A stretch of DNA of 64,000 nucleotides, from positions 1 to 64,000 of the forward strand of contig NZ_MWSJ01000004.1 in assembly GCF_002237755.1 (NCBI RefSeq), given 5' to 3'. This DNA comes from Lysinibacillus sp. KCTC 33748 (GTDB lineage: Bacteria; Bacillota; Bacilli; Bacillales_A; Planococcaceae). The translations under genes were made by a program, and so were the position numbers. Shown piece by piece: positions 41,216-50,135 of the stretch; position 1 is the first letter of the stretch, and the number at the start of each line of letters is the position of its first letter. Below the pieces are notes generated by a model, which did not search any database, was not told the DNA's origin, and was given only the letters and a program-made list of their open reading frames with translations.

Positions 41216-41992
41216 ATGAAAAATATCTGGCATAGCATACAACTTGCGTTTCAATTTTTTACGGTTTTGCCAGTACATAAAGAAATTCCTTTAACGAAGG
41301 CAACGATTACAGGGATGTTCGCCTTTTTGCCATGGATAGGGGCACTCATGGGTACCGCAGTGGCTGCGGTGATCTATGGTTTAACGGAATGGACGGCAAG
41401 TAGCGAGGTCTTACTTGCCTTTGTGATTATCGGATTATTTGCCTTATTTACTGGTGGATTACATTTAGATGGTTTTATTGATATGGGGGATGCTTATTTT
41501 TCCTATCGAGATCGAGAGAAGCGACTTGAAATTTTAGATGATCCACGTGTTGGCGCATTTGGTGTGCTATCAGTGCTATTTTTAGTGCTTGGTAAATTTG
41601 TCATACTTCACGAATTATTCGTACAGCAAAAGTTTGCTCTGTGGATGCTTGTATTTATTCCGTTATGTACACGAGTTGGTATGAGCTTTTATTTTATGTC
41701 GCTTAATTGCTCAAAGGAAAAGGGGCTTGCCTACTTTTTTAAAACACATATTAAGCCGGGTTTACTAATCTGCTTTATGCTTTTAACATTAGTTGTAGCA
41801 TACAGTAGCTTGTTGTTTATAACGGGATTCACAATTGTTCCGTTCGTGTTAATGGCTGTATTAGCGATTGCCTTTTTAGTTTTTCGGCAATTTACAGTGC
41901 GTAACTTTGGCGGTGTTTCTGGGGATTTACTCGGTGCATCAATTGAAGGAATGGAGGTTGTACTGTGGGTGACGTTGTTACTGTGCACTTAA
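41216..41992 (+). CDS. cobS: Cobalamin synthase CobS
   Basis: A 258-residue membrane protein that joins AdoCbi-GDP with alpha-ribazole (phosphate). The hallmark GGLHLDGFIDMGDAYFSYRD is at about 80-100 with its acidic metal-binding residues, and DDPRVGAFG follows. About six to seven membrane helices. Its end overlaps the next phosphatase gene by 28 bases, suggesting coupling. Confidence 0.92.
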   Translation: MKNIWHSIQLAFQFFTVLPVHKEIPLTKATITGMFAFLPWIGALMGTAVAAVIYGLTEWTASSEVLLAFVIIGLFALFTGGLHLDGFIDMGDAYFSYRDREKRLEILDDPRVGAFGVLSVLFLVLGKFVILHELFVQQKFALWMLVFIPLCTRVGMSFYFMSLNCSKEKGLAYFFKTHIKPGLLICFMLLTLVVAYSSLLFITGFTIVPFVLMAVLAIAFLVFRQFTVRNFGGVSGDLLGASIEGMEVVLWVTLLLCT

Positions 41993-42564
41993 TGAGACAT
42001 GCACCAACAAAGGAAAATTTAGAGAAGCGTTATATCGGCTGGACAGATTCTTCATTAGCTGATGCATCTTTACTCCCTATTGTAGATCAAGAGGTCACGA
42101 AGGTGTATGGTAGTGATTTACTACGCTGTAGGGAAACAGCTGACCGTTATTTTCCGAATGCAACTTACGTGTCTGATCAGAGATTTCGAGAGTCGAATTT
42201 CGGTGAATTTGAAGGGCTCACATATGAGGACTTACAATCCGATCATCGATATTGTGCATGGTTAGATGATCCTGTACAGTCTCCACCTCCAAGGGGAGAA
42301 GGCTTTGATATGTTTTGTGCGCGTGTTTTGGAAGGGTTCACTGCATTACCAAAAGGGGGAGATGTGTATCATCTCGTTGTCCATGGTGGGGTTATTCGAG
42401 CGCTTCTCGTAGCCTTTGCTCCAACTGAGCAACCTTTTTGGTCTTATCAAACACCGCATGATAAAATGTTTTCTTTAACGTTTTCAAGAAAGGCTTGGGA
42501 GGAGGGAGCAAGATGCATGTCTTTATCGGAGGAGCCTATAGTGGAAAAACCGACTATGTCATGA
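41965..42564 (+). CDS. cobC: Histidine phosphatase, CobC-like
   Basis: A 199-residue phosphatase: VHLMRHAPTKENLEKRYIGW has the RHAPT/RHGxT motif, FRESNFGEFEGLTYEDL is the typical CobC segment, and VVHGGVIRAL carries the second catalytic His. It is placed directly after cobS, the position of alpha-ribazole-5'-phosphate phosphatase. GTG 41965 has GGAGG seven bases upstream, inside cobS. It overlaps the next gene by about 50 bases. Confidence 0.85.
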   Translation: MGDVVTVHLMRHAPTKENLEKRYIGWTDSSLADASLLPIVDQEVTKVYGSDLLRCRETADRYFPNATYVSDQRFRESNFGEFEGLTYEDLQSDHRYCAWLDDPVQSPPPRGEGFDMFCARVLEGFTALPKGGDVYHLVVHGGVIRALLVAFAPTEQPFWSYQTPHDKMFSLTFSRKAWEEGARCMSLSEEPIVEKPTMS

Positions 42565-42905
42565 AATTACTTGCAGGTCAAAACGTTGAGCTAGTGGATG
42601 GTACTCTACCTGATGGCGCTCCTACTTGTGATGTACTAGTTATAAAAAACATAGAAAAGTGGCTCGTAATACAAAATCTTGAGGATGATGAACCTCTTGT
42701 CAGAACTATTTTAACAAGACTAAAGTCGCTTGAAGAAAATTGTTCCTTGTATATAATAGTGACCGATATGGGACGTGGCGTTGTGCCGATGGAAAAACAG
42801 GCACGATTGTTGCGTGATACATGTGGGCGTTTGTACCAGGCATTATTTGCTGAAGCCGAACAAGTCGTACGCATTTGGTACGGTATTGGGGAACAAATTA
42901 AATGA
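42513..42905 (+). CDS. Truncated CobU-like NTPase
   Basis: A 130-residue protein beginning MHVFIGGAYSGKTDYVMKLL, a P-loop (GGAYSGKT) like that of CobU but with a shorter body. It lacks the GMP-acceptor histidine region of the full CobU at 40600. RIWYGIGEQIK at the end recalls the CobU C terminus. It may be a degenerate or regulatory CobU relative. ATG 42513 follows GGAGGAGGGAG. It is the last gene before a repeat. Confidence 0.65.
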   Translation: MHVFIGGAYSGKTDYVMKLLAGQNVELVDGTLPDGAPTCDVLVIKNIEKWLVIQNLEDDEPLVRTILTRLKSLEENCSLYIIVTDMGRGVVPMEKQARLLRDTCGRLYQALFAEAEQVVRIWYGIGEQIK

Positions 42906-42980
42906 TTTAGTGTCTTGCAGAATTTAGATGGCTCTTTAAAAAAGTGGGGATGACATTTGCAAAGACGCATACTTTGTATA

Positions 42981-43203
42981 TAAGTTGATCTTCGTTACGG
43001 CTAGACGACTTCTTGGGGAATAGCGATATAAAGGAACGAAGGCTAATAGCATCACGTCCGGTGATAACGCCTTCGAACGTTCTGTTCGCCCGAGACCCTG
43101 CAGCGAAGCGAAGCGGCTCATCGGACGCCCCCAGGAAGCTCTGCTCTGTGCGAAAGCGAAGCGGCAGCTACAAAGCGCACAGCCGCAACGGAAATAAACC
43201 CCA
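42981..43203 (+). repeat. Interspersed inverted-end repeat, copy 2
   Basis: About 223 bases, notably GC-rich. It starts GTTGATCTTCGTTACGGC and ends GCAACGGAAATAAACCCC, with CGAGACCCTGCAGCGAAGCG and CGGACGCCCCCAGGAAGCTC inside. It aligns throughout with 52576-52809. No coding capacity is supported. Confidence 0.8.
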
Positions 43204-43243
43204 CACGCTATAATGAAAAAATTTCACGGAAAGAGGAAATGGG

Positions 43244-43738
43244 ATGGATCGACAAAAACTAATGAAATTAACGCTCACTGCCATGGTAGCGGCAATTTGT
43301 GCAGTAGGTGCAGTCATTAAAATTCCAACATTTATTACAACTGCTGCGCTTGACTCTGCACCGGCATTTTTGAGCGTTGTATTTTTATCGCCAGTATTAG
43401 CTGGTGCTGCAGGAGTCATTGGGCATTTTATTTCAGCCTTAACTACTGGCTTCCCTTTTGGACCACTACATATAATTATCGCTGTGGAAATGTTTATCGT
43501 TGTATGGATCTTTGGGGTTATGCATAAAAAAGGAATGCATTTCTGGAAATGGCCTGTGGCACTTGTTTTAAATGGTGTTGTGGCACCTATACCATTTTAC
43601 TTTATTATTAGTCCGGCATTTTATTGGACGTCATTGACTAGTCTTCCACTGGCAACACTAGTTAATCTAGTGATCGTTGCGGTGGCGATGCCAGTTCTGT
43701 CGAAGGTATTTGTGCGTAAGGAAGGTCGAGTACATTGA
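43244..43738 (+). CDS. ECF transporter S component, CblT-like
   Basis: A 164-residue protein with five to six membrane helices of the ECF substrate-binding type (LTAMVAAICAVGAVIKIP, then SPVLAGAAGVIGHFISALTT). The stop of this gene touches a CblS-like gene. The CblT/CblS pair of Listeria and Geobacillus imports and phosphorylates alpha-ribazole. The cobalamin cluster around it supports that role. The energising ECF module must be encoded elsewhere. Confidence 0.78.
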   Translation: MDRQKLMKLTLTAMVAAICAVGAVIKIPTFITTAALDSAPAFLSVVFLSPVLAGAAGVIGHFISALTTGFPFGPLHIIIAVEMFIVVWIFGVMHKKGMHFWKWPVALVLNGVVAPIPFYFIISPAFYWTSLTSLPLATLVNLVIVAVAMPVLSKVFVRKEGRVH

Positions 43739-44418
43739 GAAATGCAATAAAAATAGGCGAGCTCATTGCGACAACCGATAATGCCGCTGCAATTGGCGAA
43801 AAGCTACAAGATGTTGTGTCTGCTCCAGATCAGCTTACGGCATATTTTACTGCACGTGTTACATTTTTAGAGCAGCTTGCTGCAAATGCTTTACCAAGGC
43901 ATATTTTACTTGCTAATTTTTCAGGGGATGCTGCATGGTCTCGTTATGTTGCAGGCATTCAGCAGGTTTTTGATGAGGCTGGTCTTTTTTGTCCGCAAAT
44001 AGACGGTAGTTCAGAGACCAATATGCCAACTTTACAATCAGGTTTGTCAATAACGATGCTTGGGGAGCAGCAGAAACGGACAGCTACTAAGCATGAGCAG
44101 CTAAGTTGGTACACATATGGTCTGCCGCTTGTAGGCAATGAAATCCTTGCACAGCCTGAAGATGTCGCACAGCTGGACCCTATTTTTCAAGCGTGGAAAG
44201 AGGGAATCGTGCAGCAAGTATGGCCAGTTGGATCAAAAGGTCTACAAGCAGAATTTACCCGACTTTTTGGCGAGCAACAGGTCAAAAGTTCATTAGATGT
44301 TGAGAAATCGGCTGGTCCATGTGCAGTAGTTTTGCTAGGAATTGATCCAGAAAAAGAGCAGCAAGTACAAAAATATTTTCCTAGAAATTTTGAAAAACTA
44401 CGTAAAACTGCATTGTAA
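43735..44418 (+). CDS. CblS-like alpha-ribazole kinase (AIR synthase-related)
   Basis: A 227-residue protein of the AIR synthase/ThiL-related fold. TTDNAAAIGEKLQDVV near the N terminus resembles the family's metal/ATP loop, and GSSETNMPTLQSGLSITMLG its central strand pair. In Firmicutes such a protein next to CblT is CblS, which phosphorylates alpha-ribazole to alpha-ribazole phosphate for CobS. TTG start overlapping the upstream stop, so co-translated with the CblT-like gene. The function is by family memory and context. Confidence 0.65.
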   Translation: MRNAIKIGELIATTDNAAAIGEKLQDVVSAPDQLTAYFTARVTFLEQLAANALPRHILLANFSGDAAWSRYVAGIQQVFDEAGLFCPQIDGSSETNMPTLQSGLSITMLGEQQKRTATKHEQLSWYTYGLPLVGNEILAQPEDVAQLDPIFQAWKEGIVQQVWPVGSKGLQAEFTRLFGEQQVKSSLDVEKSAGPCAVVLLGIDPEKEQQVQKYFPRNFEKLRKTAL

Positions 44419-44529
44419 TCGGGCTTGCTTCGAGAAAAAGTAACACTTAAAAAAATTCAAGGGGCAAAACGCCTATTGCAACTATAAACACTATATGTTA
44501 GATTTGTTTAGGAGTTAAAACACAATATA

Positions 44530-44705
44530 TAGTATTTTGGACGAGCGGTACCAAATGTGGTTTAAAAGGGAATTCGGAAAAGAGTCATCTTAGGCCGAAG
44601 CTGTCCCCGCAACTGTAAGTGCTGACAAATGATGAATAGGCCACTGTAAAGAACGGGAAGGCCATCATTTGGAGGAAGCATGAGCCAGGAGACCTGCCGA
44701 TTTGT
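44530..44705 (+). promoter_or_regulatory. Cobalamin riboswitch
   Basis: Classic B12 aptamer: GGTACCAAATGTGG, AAAAGGGAATTCGG, GCTGTCCCCGCAACTGTAAG (44608-44627) and the B12 box AGCCAGGAGACCTGCC (44683-44698). It precedes nrdAB and a terminator, so B12 binding should stop transcription of the B12-independent reductase. Confidence 0.93.
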
Positions 44706-44804
44706 TCAAGACAGCAACACATTCTTCGGGGATTGAGAAGTGGAGGCGAGAGATTTGTCCACTTCTTAGTGTGCATGTCCTTCATTTCCATTTCCGATTT
44801 TACT

Positions 44805-44843
44805 GCGATCACGTAACCGATAAATGTTGCGTGATCGCTTTTT
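44805..44843 (+). terminator. Riboswitch expression-platform terminator
   Basis: GCGATCACG (44805-44813) pairs with CGTGATCGC (44830-44838), with AAC/GTT inside, then TTTTT. It lies 35 bases before nrdA. An earlier hairpin GAAGTGGA/TCCACTTC (44738-44766) may take part in switching. Confidence 0.85.
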
Positions 44844-44878
44844 GTGTTGGTGGAGAAAGAAAGGGAGAGAATGTATAC

Positions 44879-47092
44879 ATGACAATTCAAATCGAACAGC
44901 AAATTGCTAAGCTCAAGAAAAGTTATACGGAGGAAGAAATCGAAAGTTTTGTAAGATTATCGGATCGATGGCTACGAAAAAACGACAATGCAACATTTGA
45001 AGCATGGGCGGATGCGATGATTTTACAAACGCTTAGCCTGATTGATGAAGAGGAGCCATACTGGACATTTGTCGCAGCTCAAATTTATTTAGAAAAACTG
45101 TATGATCAATTTGCAATGCGCCGTGGCGTTTCAGTGCAAGATGTTTATAAAGGTTTCCCAGAACAATTAGCACGCTATACAGAAGCTGGTTTGTATCATG
45201 AAAGTTTAACAACAAAATATAGTGAGCAGGATCTTCAAGAACTCGCTTCCTATTTAGAATCAAGTCGAGATGAATTGTTTACGTATATTGGCTTAAAAAC
45301 ATTAATGGACCGCTATGTAGTCCGTGATTACACAAAAACACCAGTAGAGCTACCACAGGAACGATGGATGGTCATTGCGATGACCCTTATGCAAGATGAA
45401 ACAGAAAATCGTTTAGAAAAAGTACGTGAATCTTACTGGGCAATGAGTAATTTATATATGACTGTGGCAACACCTACATTATCGAATGCAGGTAAAACAC
45501 ATGGCCAGCTATCTAGCTGCTTTATCGATACAGTAGATGATAGTTTACAAAGTATTTATGACACGAATACAGATGTCGCTACATTATCGAAATACGGTGG
45601 TGGTATTGGTGTTTACATGGGCAAAATTCGTAGCCGAGGCTCATCCATTAAAGGCTTTAAAGGTGCATCAAGTGGTGTTTTACCATGGATTAAACAGCTT
45701 AATAATACGGCGGTTTCAGTCGATCAGCTAGGTCAACGTCAAGGAGCTATTGCTGTTTATTTAGATGTTTGGCACAAAGACGTCTTTACGTTTTTAGATT
45801 TACGCTTAAACAATGGTGATGAGCGTTTACGTGCCCATGATATTTTCACAGGGCTATGCTTACCGGATTTATTTATGGAAACGGTTGAAGAACGTGGGGA
45901 ATGGCATTTATTTGACCCACATGAAGTACGAGAAGTTATGGGCTTTTCACTAGAGGATTTCTACGATGAGAAAAAGGGTGATGGCACTTTCCGTACTAAA
46001 TATGCAGAATGTATTGCGAATCCATTATTAAGTCGTGAAGTCGTGCCAGCGATTGATATTATGAAGCGTATTATGCGCTCGCAGCTTGAAACAGGCGTAC
46101 CGTTTATGTTCTATCGAGATGAAGTAAATCGTATGAATCCGAATAAGCATGAGGGAATGATTTATAGTTCGAACCTGTGCACAGAGATTTTCCAAAATAT
46201 GTCAGCAACTGAGTTCGAGTCTATTACTCTAGAAGATGATGTCATCGTAACACGTCGCAAACCTGGCGATTTCGTTGTATGTAACTTATCATCTATCAAT
46301 CTAGGCAGAGCTGTACCGGCTGGTGTTTTAGAACGATTAATCCCGGTTCAAGTACGTATGTTAGATAATGTTATTGCTTTAAATACAATTCCAGTTAAAC
46401 AAGCAGAGCGTACGAACTTACGCTACCGTGGCATTGGACTTGGAACATTTGGCTGGCATCATTTATTAGCTTTGAAAGAAATTCAATGGGAGTCTGAGGA
46501 AGCTGTAGAATTTGCGGACAAGCTATATGAGGAAATTGCGTATTTAACAATTCGCGCTTCTAACAATTTAGCATGTGAAAAAGGAGCCTACCCATTATTT
46601 GAAGGCTCGGATTGGCATACTGGTGCGTATTTTGACAAACGTGGCTACGACAGTCATAAATGGAATGAGTTACGCGCGGCGGTTGCTGAAAAAGGAATGC
46701 GTAACGGCTATGTCATGGCGGTTGCACCGAACTCATCAACATCTATTTTAGCGGGTAGTACGGCTACGATTGATCCTATTTTCCAAAAGAGTTATTCAGA
46801 AGAGAAGAAGGATTACAAAATTCCAGTAACAGTACCAGATCTATCACCTGTGACGACTTGGTATTATAAATCTGCTTATTTCATCGATCAAAATTGGACA
46901 ATCAAGCAAAATGCTGCACGAGCACGTCATATCGACCAAGGCATTTCACTTAATTTATACGTTCAAAATACGATTAAGGCAAAAGAATTACTAGCATTGC
47001 ATATGAATGCATGGGCGAGCGGTGTGAAAACGACATATTATGTACGCTCAACATCTGTAGAATTGCTAGAATGTGAGTCTTGCGCGAGCTAG
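44879..47092 (+). CDS. nrdA: Class Ia ribonucleotide reductase alpha subunit NrdA
   Basis: A 737-residue reductase large subunit, reducing NDPs to dNDPs. Redox cysteines: QLSSCFIDTVDDS and VCNLSSINLGR; the active-site N-x-C-x-E is SSNLCTEIF; the C-terminal shuttle pair is CESC just before the stop. No N-terminal ATP-cone of normal length is visible. ATG 44879 follows AAAGGGAGAG; an upstream frame extension would run through the terminator and is rejected. In an operon with nrdB 12 bases downstream and controlled by the B12 riboswitch. Confidence 0.93.
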   Translation: MTIQIEQQIAKLKKSYTEEEIESFVRLSDRWLRKNDNATFEAWADAMILQTLSLIDEEEPYWTFVAAQIYLEKLYDQFAMRRGVSVQDVYKGFPEQLARYTEAGLYHESLTTKYSEQDLQELASYLESSRDELFTYIGLKTLMDRYVVRDYTKTPVELPQERWMVIAMTLMQDETENRLEKVRESYWAMSNLYMTVATPTLSNAGKTHGQLSSCFIDTVDDSLQSIYDTNTDVATLSKYGGGIGVYMGKIRSRGSSIKGFKGASSGVLPWIKQLNNTAVSVDQLGQRQGAIAVYLDVWHKDVFTFLDLRLNNGDERLRAHDIFTGLCLPDLFMETVEERGEWHLFDPHEVREVMGFSLEDFYDEKKGDGTFRTKYAECIANPLLSREVVPAIDIMKRIMRSQLETGVPFMFYRDEVNRMNPNKHEGMIYSSNLCTEIFQNMSATEFESITLEDDVIVTRRKPGDFVVCNLSSINLGRAVPAGVLERLIPVQVRMLDNVIALNTIPVKQAERTNLRYRGIGLGTFGWHHLLALKEIQWESEEAVEFADKLYEEIAYLTIRASNNLACEKGAYPLFEGSDWHTGAYFDKRGYDSHKWNELRAAVAEKGMRNGYVMAVAPNSSTSILAGSTATIDPIFQKSYSEEKKDYKIPVTVPDLSPVTTWYYKSAYFIDQNWTIKQNAARARHIDQGISLNLYVQNTIKAKELLALHMNAWASGVKTTYYVRSTSVELLECESCAS

Positions 47093-47104
47093 GAGGAAAT
47101 AACA

Positions 47105-48145
47105 ATGACAACTATTACAAAACGACAAATTATGGATAAAGAAGCACCAAACCGTTCAACAGGTATTGTGAACGGACGCTCTTCTAACATTTTAAACTGG
47201 GACGATGTGCGTTTTAGCTGGGCTTATCCTAAGTATAAAAAAATGCTAGGTAACTTCTGGACTCCGTTTGAAATTAATATGAGCAATGATGTTAAGCAGT
47301 TTCCACAGCTATCAGCAGATGAACAGGAATCCTTTTTAAAAATTATTGGCTTACTAGCACTATTAGACAGTGTGCAAACTGATTTTGCGGGGAAAGTAGC
47401 GGATTATTTAACAGATTCAAGCTTAAATGCATTAATGATTATTTTAGCGCAACAAGAGGTAATTCATAATCACTCTTATTCTTACGTGCTATCAAGTATT
47501 GTGAACAAAGATGAGCAGGATCGTACGTTTGATTTTTGGCGTACAGAGCCAGTGTTAGAGCGACGTAATGAGTTCGTTATTAAGGGCTACCAAGCATTTT
47601 CAGAGGAGCCAACTGTTGAAAATATGCTAGAAGCAATTGTCTATGATGTGATTTTAGAAGGTTTATTCTTCTATTCTGGCTTCGCGTTCTTCTATCATTT
47701 AGCACGCAATCAAAAAATGGTGGCCTCGTCAACGATGATTAATTATATTAATCGCGATGAGCAGCTACATGTCGATTTGTTTGTGAAAATCTATCAGGAG
47801 CTACTAGAGGAATATCCTGAGTACGATACACCAGAACGAGCGGCTCGTGTACAGGAAATCTTCCGTGAAGCAGTTCAGCTAGAAGTCGATTGGGCTAATG
47901 AAGTAATTGGCAATAAAATTGATGGCCTCGATGTGGAAGATGTGCATGATTATGTACACTTCTATGCGAACGTACGCTGTAATCAGCTTGGCGTTGAGCG
48001 TCCATTTGAAGGCTATCGCAAAAATCCATTAAAGTGGGTAAAAGCGTATGAGGATGTTGACTTAGGAAAAACAGATTTCTTCGAGCAACGTTCTCGCCAA
48101 TATGTGAAGGTCAATGTAGAAGATAACGGCTTTGATGATTTGTAA
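47105..48145 (+). CDS. nrdB: Class Ia ribonucleotide reductase beta subunit NrdB
   Basis: A 346-residue ferritin-like small subunit that holds the di-metal centre and radical for NrdA. Metal-ligand motifs seen: LLALLDSVQT (Asp), AQQEVIHNHSYSYVL (Glu and His; Tyr nearby), LEGLFFYSGF (Glu) and NRDEQLHVDLF (Glu and His). RBS AGGAGGAAAT. Followed by a strong terminator. Confidence 0.93.
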   Translation: MTTITKRQIMDKEAPNRSTGIVNGRSSNILNWDDVRFSWAYPKYKKMLGNFWTPFEINMSNDVKQFPQLSADEQESFLKIIGLLALLDSVQTDFAGKVADYLTDSSLNALMIILAQQEVIHNHSYSYVLSSIVNKDEQDRTFDFWRTEPVLERRNEFVIKGYQAFSEEPTVENMLEAIVYDVILEGLFFYSGFAFFYHLARNQKMVASSTMINYINRDEQLHVDLFVKIYQELLEEYPEYDTPERAARVQEIFREAVQLEVDWANEVIGNKIDGLDVEDVHDYVHFYANVRCNQLGVERPFEGYRKNPLKWVKAYEDVDLGKTDFFEQRSRQYVKVNVEDNGFDDL

Positions 48146-48149
48146 TACT

Positions 48150-48192
48150 AAATACACCGCGATGTTGAAATAACATTGCGGTGTATTTTTTT
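48150..48192 (+). terminator. Terminator after nrdAB
   Basis: AAATACACCGC-ATGTT pairs with AACAT-GCGGTGTATTT around GAAAT with one mismatch, then a T-run. Confidence 0.92.
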
Positions 48193-48339
48193 GAGGGTAA
48201 CCGAGTCAAGGTGGAAATACTCAGGTAGAGAGGGAATTCGCTCTCGGGTTGCAATGAGAACGGCACTACAGTTACCAAAACCTACATAAAAAATTAATCG
48301 TGTCCCAAATATTACGAGACCCGAAAAATTAATTACCAC

Positions 48340-48369
48340 TTGAGAATGATTTTCAGTTATAATTATAGA
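48340..48369 (+). promoter_or_regulatory. Fur-box-like site over ABC exporter promoter
   Basis: TGAGAATGATTTTCA (48341-48355) matches the 7-1-7 Fur consensus TGATAAT-N-ATTATCA at 12 of 14 positions. It overlaps TTGAGA (48340-48345) with TATAGA 18 bases on as a possible promoter. Iron control of the exporter is a hypothesis. Confidence 0.5.
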
Positions 48370-48401
48370 GAATGTGATTTAAATGGAACGGAGTCGAAGG
48401 A

Positions 48402-50135
48402 ATGCAGGCAATAAAACAGTTAGGAGGGTTTTTAGGGCCCTATAAATTTTTTACCTTAATTGCACCATTATTAATGGTACTAGAGGTAACGATGGATTTA
48501 CTTCAGCCGACGATTATGCAGCATATGATTGATACGGGTATTGCGAATGGGGATAATCCATATGTGCTGAAAATGTTCGTCTGGATGCTGATCAGTGCGG
48601 TATTCGGACTTGTTGGTGGGATAGGCTGTTCCTATTATAGTTCGAAGGCAGCAATCCATTTTGCATCGGATGTTCGTCAGTCACTTTATGAAAAAATGAT
48701 GACGTATTCGGCAAAGGAACGTGACACTTTTACAACAGGGAAGCTTATTACGATTTTAACGAGTGATGTAGAAAGTGTTCAGCGCGCGTTTATGATGACG
48801 TTGCGTATTTTTGTGCGCGGTCCTTTATTATTTATTGGAGCCGTTATTATTGTTTTTGTGACGGCACGTGAGTTATTTTCGATACTCCTTATTATCGTGC
48901 CGCTATTAATTATTGCGATGTACTTTTTCACCAAGTATTCGGGTGTCCTGTATCGTCGAGTGCAGGAGGCGATTGATCGTGTTAATACAAAGCTTCAGGA
49001 AAATTTAGCGGGGATTCGTGTTGTGAAGGCGTTCCGTCGTGAAACGCAACAGATTGACCAATTTGGTGCTCTAAATGATACGCTAACAAAGCGCTTTATT
49101 ACAGCCGAGCAAATTGTTGGAGTGCTCGTGCCGTTTACGATGTTCGTTGTCAATCTAGGGATTGTAGCAGCACTTTGGCTTGGGGCCATTAAGGTAGAAG
49201 CCGGTACTTTAAAGGTGGGAGTAATTCTAGCTTTTATTAACTATTTAACGATTATCTTAAATGGATTGATGACTTCTAGTATGGTATTGATGCAAATTGC
49301 ACGTGCGATTCCTTCAGGGGAGCGAATCGTGGACGTCTTAAATAAAGAAGTAGCGGTTAAGGAAGCGCAAAGTCCACTTACAGAGCCAATTCAAGGGGCG
49401 ATTGACTTTCAAAATGTGAGCTATCGTTATTATGAATCGGCTGAAGATGTCCTGAAAAACATTACATTTTCCGTAAAGCCGGGGCAAACAGTAGGTTTGA
49501 TCGGAAAAACAGGTAGTGGAAAATCAACGCTAGTGAAGCTATTACCACGTTTATTTGATCCGACGAGTGGAGAAATCCTCTTGGACGGAAAGCCTCTAAA
49601 GGAATATGCATTATCCACTTTACGCAAACATATTGGTTTTACTTCTCAAAAAGCATTATTGTTTTCAGGTGCAATTGACCATAATATCCGTCTTGGTAAG
49701 GAAGATGCAACGTCAGTGGAATTACAGCAAGCTCTAGATGCAGCATGTGCTTCTGAATTTGTGAGTCGACTGGATAAAGGTTTAGCGCATGAACTTTCAC
49801 AGGGGGCGACCAATCTTTCTGGCGGTCAAAAACAGCGATTAGCGTTAACACGTGCACTCGTAAGACAGCCTGCTATTTTAGTGTTGGATGATACAACATC
49901 TGCTCTTGATAGTGCCTCTGAAAAACATGTCCAGCAAGCTATTAGTAATCAATATAATGATACAACGACGTTTATCGTAGCGTCTAAAATTGCTTCTATT
50001 CAGCAGGCAGACCTGATTTTAGTAGTAGATGACGGCGAAATTGTTGGTCAAGGCACACATCAACAATTATTACAGAATAATAAATTCTACCAAGCAATTT
50101 ACGCTTCACAGCAAAAGGCTGGTGTTCAACAATGA
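48402..50135 (+). CDS. ABC exporter subunit with degenerate ATPase site (BmrC/YheI-like)
   Basis: A 577-residue half-transporter: six membrane helices (about 15-300) and a C-terminal ATPase. Walker A GKTGSGKST (368-376), signature LSGGQ (472-476), Walker B ILVLDD (492-497). Asp497 stands where the catalytic Glu should be, and the H-loop His is replaced (VASK, Ser528). This is the non-catalytic partner of heterodimeric exporters such as BmrC/YheI. It overlaps the next gene by four bases. Probably exports drugs or lipids. Confidence 0.9.
   Translation: MQAIKQLGGFLGPYKFFTLIAPLLMVLEVTMDLLQPTIMQHMIDTGIANGDNPYVLKMFVWMLISAVFGLVGGIGCSYYSSKAAIHFASDVRQSLYEKMMTYSAKERDTFTTGKLITILTSDVESVQRAFMMTLRIFVRGPLLFIGAVIIVFVTARELFSILLIIVPLLIIAMYFFTKYSGVLYRRVQEAIDRVNTKLQENLAGIRVVKAFRRETQQIDQFGALNDTLTKRFITAEQIVGVLVPFTMFVVNLGIVAALWLGAIKVEAGTLKVGVILAFINYLTIILNGLMTSSMVLMQIARAIPSGERIVDVLNKEVAVKEAQSPLTEPIQGAIDFQNVSYRYYESAEDVLKNITFSVKPGQTVGLIGKTGSGKSTLVKLLPRLFDPTSGEILLDGKPLKEYALSTLRKHIGFTSQKALLFSGAIDHNIRLGKEDATSVELQQALDAACASEFVSRLDKGLAHELSQGATNLSGGQKQRLALTRALVRQPAILVLDDTTSALDSASEKHVQQAISNQYNDTTTFIVASKIASIQQADLILVVDDGEIVGQGTHQQLLQNNKFYQAIYASQQKAGVQQ

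Noticed and set aside
44702-44878. N-terminal extension of NrdA by 59 codons.
   Set aside because: It would translate through the B12 riboswitch terminator. ATG 44879 has a strong Shine-Dalgarno and matches the family start.
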